This document shows positions 18,731 to 29,023 of a stretch of 64,000 nt of DNA, piece by piece (within the stretch, counting starts at the first letter, position 1; every line of letters begins with the position of its first letter). Origin of the DNA: Bin87 sp963665395 (GTDB taxonomy: Bacteria; Chloroflexota; Dehalococcoidia; Lucifugimonadales; UBA3495); the NCBI GenBank assembly GCA_963665395.2, contig OY762251.1, forward strand, positions 3,410,001 to 3,474,000. Reading direction: 5' to 3'. Under the pieces are notes generated by a model. That model ran no database searches and was not told the origin of the DNA. It saw only the letters and a program-made list of their open reading frames with translations. A program made the position numbers and the translations under genes.

Positions 18731-19044
18731 AGGCTCCGGCCCCTCAGGCTGCTCCGGAAGGCCCTCATGGCGGTTGTAAAGCCTTCCTGATCACGCGACA
18801 TCTCGAGCACGTCCGAGGGGAATCTTCCCGCCAGAAAGAGCAGGTAGTCCAGCTCCAGATCCAAGGTATCCGCTAACTGGCGAACGATATACTCGCCGGG
18901 CGGGTTGCGCCGGTCATGCTCAATGTCATTGAGGTACTGAGGGGAGATGGCCAAGCCGTCCTCCTTCAGGGTTCTGGCCGCTACTTCCTTTTGGCTCAGC
19001 TTTCTGTCCTTGCGGGCCCTCGTGATTGCCTCTCCGAAAGTCAT
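18727..19044 (-). CDS. capH: CapH-like XRE-family helix-turn-helix regulator
   Basis: A 105-residue protein. Residues 3-65 form an XRE helix-turn-helix (KLSQKEVAART, then ISPQYLNDIEHDRRNP). The C-terminal 40 residues are a short dimerisation or cleavage region. It is translationally coupled to the ImmA-type peptidase, an arrangement matching CapH/CapP modules that keep CBASS operons silent until DNA damage. It is preceded by a GAGGAG ribosome site. The likely operator is discussed at 17942-17968. Confidence 0.83.
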   Translation of the reverse strand: MTFGEAITRARKDRKLSQKEVAARTLKEDGLAISPQYLNDIEHDRRNPPGEYIVRQLADTLDLELDYLLFLAGRFPSDVLEMSRDQEGFTTAMRAFRSSLRGRSL

Positions 19045-19383
19045 GTCGCCCGCTCCTCATTGATAATTTCACTACGCTTCACCCTCTAGTGGAGCGCAGA
19101 CAACCGCGAAAATCCTGGAGAAACCAGCCAACTGGGCAGTGGAACCGTCCCATCACAACCGAATACAACCTCCGGGACCTACTCGGCGTAGATGTGGTGC
19201 CACCGACCGGCGTCAAACCCCTCCCCGTCGCGATTGTTGCCAAGAATACCAACGAAGCGGATTCACGTAAAGGATGAATGTCTGGCCGTAGTGTCGTCTC
19301 TGATGATTGCGGTTTCTGTTCCAGAATCTAACCATGATCCAGCGAAAGCCGGCTTCCGTGGCAGTCAACGCGCCCCGCCGCTA
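19045..19383. other. Gap between capH and dnaE2
   Basis: It should hold the capH promoter; A/T-rich bases near 19055-19075 are the best place for it. No gene or RNA is recognised. Confidence 0.4.
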
Positions 19384-22300
19384 TTACCGCCAGTCCCGCC
19401 GGCCGCGTCTGTCGTCTAAATCCACATCCAGCGGCCAAGCCTGCCGCACCGCGACGTTCAGCGTGTCGTCCCGGCGGGACACTGTGCCTTCCACCACCAC
19501 CAGAGAGCGACGCAGCACGCCTTTGAGCCGCTCCCACTGGGCGGGCCACACCGCCAGGGTATCAGACCGAACTCGTCCTCCAGGGTCAGAAAGACCGCAG
19601 CGGCCAGTGGTCGTTGCCGCCGCACCACCCACCCGGCGACGCGCACTAGGTCGCCGTCGGCAGATTCCAGCAGTCCGTCGCTGGTCAGCACGTCTTGACC
19701 CAATGACGGGCGCACCAGTTCCATCACGTGGCCGTCGGGGCAGAGGCCCAACACGGCGTACTCGTCCAGCATCCGCTCCGTCAGATCCGCCGCGCGTAAG
19801 CTTCCGGGAGCGTCCGACGCCGCCATCGGCAAGGCCAGCTGTCCCCGACGCGCGCCGGATACGTAACCCGCGCCCACCTGCCACAATGCGCTGCGGCGGT
19901 CGGTACAATCGCCTAACCGGTCCACAGCGCCAGCCCGCACCAGGTATTCCAACGCCTCTCTGGGCAGGCCGGAGCGAGCCAAGAGGTCCGGCAGGCTGGT
20001 GAGGGGCCCGGCCTCCCGCGCCCGCAGCAGCGTTTCTCCCGACGGGGTGTCCACGCCCTTCACGAAGGTCAAACCCAGGCGCAGGGTGTCGTCGCCCTCG
20101 GCGGCGCAGAGCAGTTCCGAGCGGTTCACGTCGGGATGCGCTACCCGCAGCCCCAGGCGGCGGGCGTCCTGCTTGAGGGTGTCCAGGTCCCAGAAGCCCA
20201 TGGGCTGCTCGTTGAACAGGGCGACGAAGAACTCCATCGGGTGATACCGGTGCAGCCAGGCCATCTGGTACGCGGTAAAGGCGAAAGCCAAGGCATGGCC
20301 CTCGGGAAACATATAGTGCGGGTTGAACTTGCCGAAGACGGCCTCGGCGACGGGTTCGGGTACGCCGCGTTGGGCAGCGCCGGCCAGAAACCTGCGGCGG
20401 TAGGTCTCCACCAGGGCCGCCCCGTTGCGGCGTCCGAAGGCGCGGCGCATCCGGTCGGCCTCGGCGGCGGTGAAGCCGCCCACGTCCATGCCCAACTGCA
20501 CCACTTGGTCCTGAAACATGATGACCCCCAGGGGACGCTCCAGGGCGTGCCGTTCCAAGGGATGGCCGTAGTCCCAGGGCATCCCCTCCCTACGGCGCAG
20601 GAACTCGGCCACGCCGTCGTTGGCGCCCACGCCGGGCCGTACCGCCGCCACTTCCAATGCCAGGTCGTAGATGTTCCGAGGCCGTGTCCGCACGATGGTC
20701 TGCATCTGGGCGGCGGACTCCACTTGGAACACGCCCACGGTGTCGCCCCGGCCCAGGTCGTCAAAGACGCCGGGATCGCGGTAATCAATGCGACTGAGGT
20801 CGGGTTCTTTGCCGGTGCGTTGGCGCACCAGCCTTACCGCCCGCTGCATCTGGGACAGGGCGCCCAGGGCCAGCAGGTCGATCTTGAGCACGCCGGCGTC
20901 GTCCACGCTGTCCCTGTCCCAGTGAGCGACGTAGCGGCCGGCGATGGCCGAGGGCTGCACCGGCATCAGGTCGGTGAGGGGAGTTGAGGACACCAGCATT
21001 CCGCCGGGGTGTTGAGCCAATCCTTTGGGAAAGCCGGCCAGCTGTTCCGACATAGTAAGCAAATCACGCCAGCCGGGGCGGTCAGAACGCGCCAGCAGCG
21101 CCGGGGAGTTGTACAGGTCGGAAACCGAGTTGGTCTCCAGGCTCCGGGCCAGCGCGCCCACCTCGTCAACCGGCAGACCCAGCGCCTTGCCCAACGCGCG
21201 CACGATGCCTCTGGCCTTGTAGGTTGGGATCATTCCGGCCAGGGCGGCGTGGTCCCAGCCCCATTCCTCGATGACGCGCAGGATGAGCCGCTCCCGGATG
21301 TCCCGGGGGAAGTCCAGGTCGATGTCGGGCGGCGCGGCGGTTTCGGAGGACAGGAAGCGGTCCAGGGTGAGGCCGTATTCCAGCGGATCCACGTGGGAGA
21401 GGCCGATGAGGTAGCCCACCAGCATGGACACCGAGGAGCCGCGCCCCCGACCCGGCGGCAGCCACTCCAGCGGCATCTCCTGGTGTCCGTAGCCCAGTTC
21501 CAGCATACACTCTCGCGCCAGCTCCACGATGCGGTGATAGACCAGGAAGAACCCGGCCAGTCTATGCTTGCCGATCAGGTCGAACTCCTCGTCCAACCGT
21601 TCCCTGACCCTCCGGTCGATGCTCCCGTAGCGTCGGTTGGCGGATTCCTCGCACAGCCGGCGGAGCCAGGATTGGGCGTCGTAGCCGGGTGGAGTGGGCA
21701 CGTTGGGGAAGCGGTAGCGGCCGGCCAGGTAGTCGGGGAGGTTGAAGTCGGAGCAACGGTCGGCGATGGCCACGGGGCTGCACAGCGCGTCGGGATGGGA
21801 CCGGAACAGCCGGGCCATCGCCGCCGCCGACTTCAAGCGGTATTGGCCGTTGACCTTGAGGCGCTCTCGCGCTTCGGAGAGGGAAGCGTTGAGGCGCGCC
21901 GCAATGAGGGCGTCGTGCAGGCGGGAACGCTCTGAGCGGTGATACCACGGCTCGTTGGTGGCAACGGTTCCGACGCCGCAACGCTCGGCTAGTTCGCGCA
22001 GTTGCTTGTTGCGCTCGGTGTCGCCATGAACCAGGTGCTGTTGCAGTTCCAGGAAAACATTGGATTGCCCGAACCAATCGCGGTAACGGTTCACCAACGC
22101 TTGGGCCTCTGTCCGGTTGTCGCTTCGTATCAAGTCAGCCAAGACGCCGCCCGGCGCGCTCAGCAGGACGATCAGCCCGCCGGCGTGGGTTTCCAGAAAC
22201 CGCCTGTCCAGGGCGGGGTCGGTACGTCCGCCGGTCACGTAGGCCAGCGAAACCAGGCGGCACAGGTTGGCGTAGCCCTCGCCGGCCTCGGCGATGAATG

Positions 22301-22546
22301 TCACCGGGCCGTGGCCCTCCGGCTCCCGCACGATGAGGTCAACGCCGAGGATGGGATGAATGCCGGCGTTGAGGCACTGTTGGCTGAACTCCAGCGCGCC
22401 GCACAGGTTGGACACGTCGGTCATGCCCAGGGCCGGTTGATCCAATCCGGCCGCCCGCTCCACCAGTTCGACGGTGGAGGAGGCCCCGCGCCGAAGGAGT
22501 ACCAGGAATGGGCGCGCAGTTCCACGTAGTCGGCGTTGGCGGACAC
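19384..22546 (-). pseudogene. dnaE2: DnaE2-type error-prone DNA polymerase III alpha, two frameshifts
   Basis: About 1050 residues. The start (GTG at 22546, reading SANADYVELRAHSWYSFG) is the family's PHP N-terminus. A missing base in a G-run near 22503 shifts it from the main frame. The core has the polymerase palm aspartates (PPDIDLDFPRD) and the RGRGSSVSMLVGYLIG region. A second missing base in a C-run near 19563 splits off the last 60 residues (WPAQWERLKGVL and on). DnaE2 copies damaged DNA inaccurately together with ImuB. It starts one base after the stop of the Y-family gene, so the two are an operon. Both shifts are in homopolymers and could be sequencing errors. Confidence 0.8.
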
Positions 22547-22547
22547 G

Positions 22548-23959
22548 TCAGTAGCCCTGCCGGAACCAGTCCCCGGTGGTCAAATCGCGGTACACCGTCA
22601 GCAGGCCGCCGCCGTCCAATGCCAGCCGCCAGTAGCGGCGTCGCACCGGCGCCGGCGTCCACCACTCGGTGTCCACCTCCCACAAATCAACCACCCTGGC
22701 GACGGCCTTCCCGCCAGCTCGGTCGCCGCTGACGCGTCGCGGCGTATCGCCGTGGCAACTCACCCACACCGGCGACGGGGCCTCCAGAGGCACCAGCGTG
22801 GAGGCGAAAGCCCAGCGGCGTTCGGGCACCGCCGAGTTGGGAACCATCCGCGCCAGGCGGTTAACGCCGGCAACGGCGACGTTGGGCATCGCCCGGCGTG
22901 GCGGCTGCGTCCACAGCGCGGACTGGCGGCCGGTTTCGGGGGACAGGTAGGACGCTGTGAGGGTCAGTTCCTGCAGCGGCCCGTCGGGCCAGCGTCCGGC
23001 GCCCAAGGCGTCTTGCGCGCCCAGCCTGACCAGCGCGTCGGCGGACGCCGCCGGATGACGCGGTTTCCGGTCAAACCGCCACGCGCCGCCGGCCAGCAGG
23101 TTGCCCTCCAAAGTCGCGTGCCCGACCCGGCGAGCGCGCAACGCGGGGGAGCGTCAGAGGCGTTCGGACAGGGCGCGCAGGCCGGCCTTCACGCCGGCGG
23201 CGGTGTCCACCGGGAAGGGAAACTCTAGATGCTCCGACAGCTTTTCCGGGAGGATAGTTGGAATAACCGGCTCCGGGTCGATCCCGTTGGCGAGGTTCCA
23301 AACGCGGAGTCCGAGCGGCCCAAGAAACTCCGCAAGGAATGTATGGGGCAGCGCCGCCACGTCGCCCAGGGTTGCGATGCCGAAGCCGGCCAGCCGGGCC
23401 GTGTCGTCACGTTCCAGGGGCAGCCACGACACCGGCAGGGGCGCCAGCCAGGCAGCTGCGTCGTCGGGAACTCGCAGCCAGCCGCCGGCGTCGGCCCGCG
23501 CCACCGCGCAGTAAGCCAAGAACTTGCCGGCGCCCAACCGTGGTGCCAGGCATTCATCGCAAACGGACAGGATGGCGTCGGCCAAACCGTCAATGCCGCC
23601 GTACATAGCGGCCATCCCGGTCAGGTCAAGGTAGAATGCGCCAAGTCCGGCCGGCTCAACATTGGGAACTACTTCGCACAAGGCTGCCAACAGCCTGTCG
23701 TTGACCTCGGACAGGTAGATGGAATCGGACGGCAGGGTAACGGCGCCGGAGCATCGGGACAACGCTTCCGCAACCGTCTGTCCTGCCCGGACTCCCGCCG
23801 CCTCAGCGGAAGCGTCCAGGACGGTCTGGTGACCGGGGTTGCCGGTAGTGACAATCAGCGGCAGGCTGGACAGTTCCGGCCGGCGCAGCAGTTCCGCTTT
23901 GACCGGCAGGTGGGTACCAGCAGGCAGCCCGTTGAGGTGGAGACTCTCAGCTTCGTCAT
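22548..23959 (-). pseudogene. ImuB-like Y-family polymerase, interrupted by TGA
   Basis: The frame has the UmuC/ImuB style (AELLRRPELSSLPLIVTTGN, then LGAFYLDLTGMAAMYGG, then LGDVAALPHTFLAEFLG). In-frame TGA at 23154-23156 interrupts it; the same frame continues after it with clear family sequence (RRVGHATLEGNLLAGGAWRF) to 22548. The ATG at 23959 (MTKLRV) needs a one-base shift near 23942 to join the main frame. It is preferred because a LexA-like box lies just upstream of it. ImuB acts as an adaptor linking DnaE2 to the clamp during mutagenic repair. No imuA is seen. Confidence 0.7.
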
Positions 23960-23974
23960 GGCGGCGATGGTAGC

Positions 23975-23988
23975 CAAACGTTTGTTCA
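23975..23988 (-). promoter_or_regulatory. LexA-like (SOS) box between imuB-like gene and SRAP gene
   Basis: The minus strand reads TGAACAAACGTTTG, close to the CGAACN4GTTCG operator used by Gram-positive-type LexA (one half-site is imperfect). It is 15 bases upstream of the ATG at 23959 and about 90 bases before the divergent SRAP gene, so it could control both. Confidence 0.5.
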
Positions 23989-24079
23989 ACGCGCAACGGG
24001 CTCCTGTCATCAGTTCAACGTCCGCCTGTGCTACCATGATCGCAACCCGCCAATCCCGCCTTGACCCCGGAGCGTCGCC

Positions 24080-24757
24080 ATGTGCGGCCGAATCAGCCTG
24101 TTCGCCGAGCTGGGCGACCTGGCGTCACAATTCAGATTCGCGTTGAACCCCGCCTTTGACGGCTATCAGCCGTCGTGGAACATCGCCCCCACGGCCCGGA
24201 TTCTGGTCGTGACCGCCGATGCCAGGAAACGCCGGGCCGGCTTGATGCGTTGGGGTTTCACTTTCAGTGGACGGGCCGGCGCGAGTTCGTCATCGCATCC
24301 GCTTTTCAATGCTCGCGCCGAAACGGTGGCAGAGCGGCCGGCTTTTCGCTCGGCCTACGCCCAGCGCCGCTGCCTGATACCCCTCAACGGATTCTACGAA
24401 TGGCAGTCCGGCAATGGCGGAAAAACGCCCATGTGGATACACAGATCTGACGAGCGGCCCTTCGCGCTGGCCGGTATCTACGACGCTGAGCCGGACCAGG
24501 CCGCCTCGGTCATCACCTGTGCGCCCAACTCGCTTATGGCGTCCATCCACCACCGGATGCCGGCGCTCCTTGACGCCGGCGACTATGACGCCTGGCTGGA
24601 CCCGGATGCCGACCCCGGAACCCTCCACGCTCTGCTGCAACCGAGGGATTGGGCGGGAATGACCACGCGGCAAGTCTCCGACGGGGTGAACTGGGCCGGC
24701 AACGATGGCCCACACCTGATAGCCGCGGCGACTGTCACCATTCAGCAGCTGCTGTGA
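24080..24757 (+). CDS. SRAP-domain abasic-site processing protein (YedK/HMCES family)
   Basis: A 225-residue protein. The invariant Cys2 (MCGR) becomes the N-terminal residue that makes a thiazolidine crosslink to abasic sites in single-stranded DNA. Other family marks are PSWNIAPT, FNARAET, LIPLNGFYEW and the histidine-containing IHHRMPAL. Length is normal. It protects abasic sites at stalled forks. It is divergent from the ImuB/DnaE2 pair with an SOS-like box between them, so the three probably form a damage-response group. Confidence 0.93.
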   Translation: MCGRISLFAELGDLASQFRFALNPAFDGYQPSWNIAPTARILVVTADARKRRAGLMRWGFTFSGRAGASSSSHPLFNARAETVAERPAFRSAYAQRRCLIPLNGFYEWQSGNGGKTPMWIHRSDERPFALAGIYDAEPDQAASVITCAPNSLMASIHHRMPALLDAGDYDAWLDPDADPGTLHALLQPRDWAGMTTRQVSDGVNWAGNDGPHLIAAATVTIQQLL

Positions 24758-24927
24758 GCAGACACGGCCATACGGAGCCAGAGCATCTCCGCTGTCCCAG
24801 CGTCGAGCCTTCACGCGGCAACGGGATCGGCGGCGTCCGGAGCACGCCATCGCACAGGCGCCCAATCCATGTAGCCGCCTCCGCTGAAGCGCGCAGCGCA
24901 ACCCCGAACCACGGAACGACGGTGCCT

Positions 24928-25298
24928 ATGACGGTCTTCCCCGCCACCGGAGACGCGCTCCCGCCGGAGGGTCATCGGGTCAACTGGCCCTTGCCCCTTG
25001 ACCGGCGGAACCGGTGCGACGGTCTGGAGCTCCTCGCCGGACTGGAGCCGGCGTCGCTGCCGGTCTGCATTTTCGACCCCCAGTACCGGGGCGTCCTGGA
25101 CAAGATGCGCTACGGCAACGAGGGCGTCGGCCGGGGGGCGCCCGGTCGGCGCTGCTCCAGATGAGCGAGGCGACCATCGTCCGTTTCATCGCCGGAATAG
25201 CGGACGCATTGACGCCGTCCGGACACCTGTTCCTCTGGGTGGACAAGTATCATCTCCGCCGCGGGGTCAGGGGGTTGATCTGGAAGGAGTATGCGTAA
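24928..25298 (+). pseudogene. Truncated, frameshifted adenine DNA methylase
   Basis: The first frame gives CIFDPQYRGVLDKMRYGNEG, a DPxY-type catalytic motif. The frame shifts in a run of six G near 25132, and the next frame continues with LFLWVDKYHL, as in the same family. The protein then stops after about 123 residues where relatives continue for roughly 100 more. Methylation of adenine in a specific site would be the original role. The loss of the C-terminus makes it inactive unless the remainder was dispensable. Confidence 0.6.
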
Positions 25299-25302
25299 CA
25301 CG

Positions 25303-25674
25303 ATGAACGCTAACGAACCCCAAATCAATCGCGAGGATGTCGTCGCAGAACTCGACGCCCAGATCCGGCACGCCGCCGCAGTCCTCAAGGGACGAAGGGG
25401 CCATGTCCGGCGCAGCCTGGTCGCCTGGAAAAGCGCCCTGGCGGACGCCAGGAAGTTCGTCGTGGAGGGCACGATCACCGAAGCACAGGTCCGAGCATTG
25501 GTTCACCGGGGATGCCGTCTGGCCGGGGCCGTCCGGGCGGAAAGGGTCGGGCACGATGGAGAGACTGAGGTCTGGATAACCACCGGAGAGGCCGTGTCGA
25601 GCAACGTCGCCATCGTCCAGCGGTTGGGCCGCCTGCTGCGGACGCAGGTCAACGGCGGCGATGCGTCACCATAG
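25303..25674 (+). CDS. Hypothetical protein, 123 aa
   Basis: The protein is not recognised. It is a helical basic N-terminal half (IRHAAAVLKGRRGHVRRSL) followed by a mixed C-terminal half. The ATG at 25303 follows AAGGAG by about twelve bases; an ATG at 25291 is too close to it. The gene begins four bases after the methylase remnant stop and was probably expressed from the same transcript, so it may have been the methylase's partner. Confidence 0.5.
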   Translation: MNANEPQINREDVVAELDAQIRHAAAVLKGRRGHVRRSLVAWKSALADARKFVVEGTITEAQVRALVHRGCRLAGAVRAERVGHDGETEVWITTGEAVSSNVAIVQRLGRLLRTQVNGGDASP

Positions 25675-26798
25675 GGGCGATCCAACCGGCGGCCGCTTCG
25701 GTTCCCAGACCCTGCGTTGCCTGTGCGACGCCTGGTGGACCGCGGGCCACTTCCTCATCTCGACCGGCGATCCCCAAGAAGTTCCGTGCGTCATCCGTGA
25801 GGAGCTGCCCTACTTGGACTTGATGGAGGCCACCCTGACTCGCGACGATGGGATTTGCCGGAACCGCTGCTGGCCCCCTCAAGGCGGCGGAACTGGCGCC
25901 CAGCATCAGGGGACCAAGACCCTCCTCGCATTACATTACAGGACAAATCGGCAGCGCCCGATTTGCGCCAGGTCGGGCCGCGAGCGTCTGCCGCCACCTT
26001 GTGCCCTGACGTTCTCGCTGACCACAGCCACCTCGGACGGCCAACAGCCTGGGTCCCGACGTTACATCCCGCATCGTCCATTTCTTCCGGCAACGGTACC
26101 GCGCGGTCCCTTGGCATCGCCTCGCGTGTTCCATCCCACCGACTCCGCTGCATCCTTCCGGTGGATTCGGATTTATCCGGCTACTGAACGGCGGCGAGCT
26201 GGGACACGTCCGGATGTCGGCATGGACGCGCCGCACGGTGGGGCGCGTCCTTTTGAAGAGGTGGGCCAGCGCCGCCCGCTCTGCGCACCGACGACGGAGC
26301 AGGACGGGGCTTTCTTCATCGGGGGCCGCCATTTTGATGGGACCGCAGGCCGACTTTACCCGCGCGCGTGGAAATGTGTGAAATTAGATACGGGCTAATT
26401 GAACGACGCCCGAATTTCGCACACTTCAGGTTGTCCGCTGGGATCAGGCCAGTAGTTTCCACCGGTAATCGTATTGGGAGATTGCAGGGGGGCGCAGAGT
26501 CCTTACCTGCAAGCCGGACGCCCCGTTGGTCGGTGGCGGCCGGCGTCGCCGTCAGTCCGCGACGTCTACATTGTGCCACCTGTGGATGCGTCTGCACTAT
26601 GGGCAGGTGTCATCAAATCGGGGCGAGGTTGTCTCGTAAAGCACGGCAGGGCGCCCTCAGCGCAGCAATTGCGAACCCCCCGCAGAGAATGCCCGGCATT
26701 TCCCGCCGGAAACTGCCCCGGGCGCGCCCCATGCCCCTTTGGCGGTATTTCCGGTAGGGGCGAAACAGGCGCCCGCGGCATTTGTGGACGTTCTGAGA
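25675..26798. other. Long gap (1.1 kb) without a convincing gene
   Basis: A plus-strand frame from 25661 (starting MRHHRGDPTGG) looks coding for about 70 codons, then loses character; it may be a remnant. The remainder has scattered stops in all frames. It holds the long imperfect inverted repeat at 26376-26424. Confidence 0.4.
26376..26424. repeat. Imperfect inverted repeat, about 49 bp
   Basis: GTGTGAAATT and, after a bulge, CGGGC pair with GCCCG, AATTT and CACAC on the right side, leaving a 12-base loop. There is no T-run, so it is not a standard terminator. It is AT-rich in a GC-rich region and could be a regulatory or transposon-end hairpin. Confidence 0.45.
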
Positions 26799-27414
26799 TC
26801 AGGCCGTCTCGACGCTTACGAGGTAGAGGGTCTGCTGGTAGCACCAAAGCGCGTCCTGCTCTGTGACCTCCGCGCACTTGAATAGGTAACGCTGGCCGAC
26901 TTGCAAGCCGTCCAAACCGGGTCCGCTAATAGCAACCTTGCCGGTTTTCACACCCAGGTCGGTGAGCAGTCCCCATTCGCCCGCGCTGCGGTTCACTTGT
27001 TCCACCCGGCCGGCGAGGGTAACGACTTTGCCGCGATCCCAGCGCGCGCTGGATCGCCGCGTCAACGTCCGGCGGTTCATCCTCAAGGAAGTAGCCGTCT
27101 CCGGGAAGATAATCGGTTCCAGCCAAAAGCGCCTGCTGAGGTTCCAGGATCAACGGGTCGTCAATCGTGCCGTTGGCGGTGGTGACGTACCATTCCCCTT
27201 CCGGCGATTCCGGCAGGATGGCGCGCAGGTCAACGCGGCCGGCTCGAAAATCTTCCAGCCGCTCCGGACCGACGCCATCCACTGCGTAGCGGTCAAAGTC
27301 CCCCACCGAGTCAATCGGGTCGCCCACGTAGCGGCCGCCGAAGGGTCCCGGTCTGCGAAAAGCAGTATCCCCGTCGTAATAGTCCAGAATCTCGGTGAGT
27401 TTGACGGTTTTCAT
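26799..27414 (-). pseudogene. Hypothetical protein split by a frameshift
   Basis: From ATG 27414 the frame reads MKTVKLTEILDYYDGDTAF and on through LEDFRAGRVDLRAILPESP. At the GC repeat 27041-27050 it shifts, and the other frame continues coherently (WDRGKVVTLAGRVEQVN to the stop at 26799), for about 205 residues in total. The second half resembles a small beta-barrel (VTLAGRVEQV and GQRYLFKCAEV), but no family is recognised. The two-base or one-base slip in GCGCGC could be a sequencing error. Confidence 0.5.
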
Positions 27415-27645
27415 GGATTCGCCACTTGGCAGTGCGCCAGGATGTCGTAGCTGTCGTAAGGCCACAAGGTGAAATGTGAGCTGCCTCCCGTCTTCCGGAT
27501 GCGTCCCGCACCCGCAGTCAGGGTGATCAGACACGGGGTCAGGTGTCTGAGATTGCGTCGTCTGGTTTGCCTTTCCGCATCGCTGAGTTCGGTGAACACG
27601 GACACGCCGCGGTCCCTGCACTCGGATACGTTAAAACGGGCGGAG

Positions 27646-27679
27646 GGAGGGAAATCCAGTGGGGACTGGAGCGGTCATT
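27646..27679. repeat. 34-bp repeat shared with the MNT-HEPN gene, copy 1
   Basis: It begins GGAGGGAAATCCAGTGGGGA. It matches 32420-32453 except for one base. On the plus strand it encodes REIQWGLERS, the same peptide as in the MNT-HEPN protein, so this copy is a fragment of a related gene lying on the opposite strand to its neighbours. Confidence 0.75.
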
Positions 27680-28112
27680 GGCAATGGTGCGAAAGCCCAG
27701 GCGTCCCGCCTCAAAGGGGATACTGCCGCCGCCGGCTGTCACATTGAGGACGACGGGCGCGGTTGCCGCGTCGCCAACCAGGAAGTGAGGGTTGTACTTG
27801 AAGGCCCGGTCGTTGGGAAAGGAAATGTCGGACCAACCGCCCTCGGCTTTGATGGCGTCCATCTGACGTCGAGCGGCGACCACCTCGGGGTAGTGCCAAT
27901 GTTGGTGATGAACTGGCTTCGGCCGGCGTCTATGGGTAGCAAGGATGCCGCGACGGCTGCGCGGGATGCAATCAGAAGTCGACGCGCCCGCCAGACGTAA
28001 AGCTGGTTGACCGGCGGGTGCCCGGCCAAAGCCCCGCCCTCACGGACGGCCTCGATGGAGACTTCGTTGATGGGTAATCATTTTCGATGAGGCGGGGATG
28101 TGGTTCAGTCAT
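27675..28112 (-). pseudogene. 5' remnant of a second DUF1156 DNA methylase
   Basis: From ATG 28112 the frame starts TEPHPRLIENDYP. After a one-base loss in a C-run near 28073 it continues INEVSIEAVREGGALAGHPP, then LYVWRARRLLIASRAAV. This is the DUF1156 N-terminus. It reaches the AdoMet motif (AGGGSIPFEAGRLGFRTIAND) and stops being a methylase at the 34-bp repeat, where a fragment of an MNT-HEPN-like gene is joined. About 85 per cent of the gene is missing. Its start overlaps the stop of the small membrane protein upstream, which indicates a former operon. Confidence 0.8.
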
Positions 28113-28341
28113 CCTTGTTTTCCTTAGATTTCCCGTTGTCGTTGATCAACGTCGTGCCCAAGCTGGCGAGTCCCGTTACTACACTTCCCAGAAGGCCAAT
28201 CAAGGCGCCGATGATGAACGAGTTGGAACCGTCGTCATCATTGCCTATTGCTTTGAAAAGCAACGCCAGGATTCCCCCGCCTACGCCTGCGACCAGCGCT
28301 GCAATGATGATGATGTTTAGCCGGAGCGGTGTCATTTTCAT
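28105..28341 (-). CDS. Small two-span membrane protein, 78 aa
   Basis: The protein has two hydrophobic segments, IIIIAALVAGVGGGILALLF (about 10-29) and FIIGALIGLLGSVVTGLASL (about 42-61), a Gly/Asp/Asn linker, and a charged tail ending KSKENKDD. The first segment is glycine-rich, like helices that pack tightly. No family is recognised. Its stop overlaps the methylase-remnant start. It looks intact. Confidence 0.6.
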   Translation of the reverse strand: MKMTPLRLNIIIIAALVAGVGGGILALLFKAIGNDDDGSNSFIIGALIGLLGSVVTGLASLGTTLINDNGKSKENKDD

Positions 28342-28555
28342 AGCGGATTGCCGATTTCACGGGTTTGGTTCGCTCATCGTTGCCAGATTTGTAGACATTC
28401 GGTGGTTTGCGGTGGTCGGTGAACGACCGCGCGCTGTGCCGTACCCGGTGACAACATTCGGGCAAATTCAGAGTTGTGTTTCTATGGCCGAACGGTAAGC
28501 CTCCCGGGCGCGAAAATCCTTGTCCTCGTTGCAAGCGTGATACTGACGTGAAGCG

Positions 28556-28744
28556 CTACTTTTTGGGTGGGGGATTGCTCGGAGGTTTCATCGGCGTTTC
28601 TGCACTGGGAGGAGCCATTGGTTTGTTGACCGGCTGGTCTTTGGTAATTGGCGCCTCCGGCATCGGCTTTTCCGACTGCATGGGAGGCACTGGCCGTGAT
28701 GGCGGCGTACTGGGTCGGGTGGGTTTTCTGAATCGATTCTTCAC
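28556..28744 (-). CDS. Proline-rich microprotein, copy B (62 aa)
   Basis: It starts at GTG 28744 after AGGAGG with good spacing. It is a short basic N-terminus (KNRFRKPTRPS) followed by proline-rich sequence with PVNKPMAPPSAETPMKPPS. The last 35 residues closely match the upstream copy at 28803-29015, so the two are tandem duplicates. It has no hydrophobic segment and is probably disordered. The function is unknown. Confidence 0.55.
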   Translation of the reverse strand: MKNRFRKPTRPSTPPSRPVPPMQSEKPMPEAPITKDQPVNKPMAPPSAETPMKPPSNPPPKK

Positions 28745-28802
28745 GATCCCTCCTGACTGAAAGTCGTCAGTGGCACGAAACAAGGGTCGGGTATCTTCTT
28801 GC

Positions 28803-29015
28803 CTAGTTGGTTGGTGGCTTGTCGGCGGTAGGTGGGGTTGCAGGAGCGGACGGCGGTTGCATGGGTGTTTCAGCACTTGGAGGCGTTGCTGGTCGGTTGA
28901 CCGGCAGGTCGTAGGTCCGCATCGGGTCTGGCATTGGAGCCTCCGCTGACTCCGGAGGCTTAGGGCGAACTGAAGGTGCGCCGTGTCGGTCTGCTCGCCT
29001 GAATGGGTTTGCCAT
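28803..29015 (-). CDS. Proline-rich microprotein, copy A (70 aa)
   Basis: The ATG at 29015 follows AGGAGG with ideal spacing. It begins ANPFRRADRHG and contains LPVNRPATPPSAETPMQPPS, the same order as copy B (basic head, then a P-rich tail). It comes nine bases after the membrane-anchored protein at 29024-29590, so it belongs to the same transcript. Such proline-rich tails often bind partner proteins or span cell-wall distance; which applies is not known. Confidence 0.55.
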   Translation of the reverse strand: MANPFRRADRHGAPSVRPKPPESAEAPMPDPMRTYDLPVNRPATPPSAETPMQPPSAPATPPTADKPPTN

Positions 29016-29023
29016 GATTCCTC

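Noticed and set aside
21009..21935. 308-codon plus-strand frame inside dnaE2
   Set aside because: Antisense to the conserved polymerase core.
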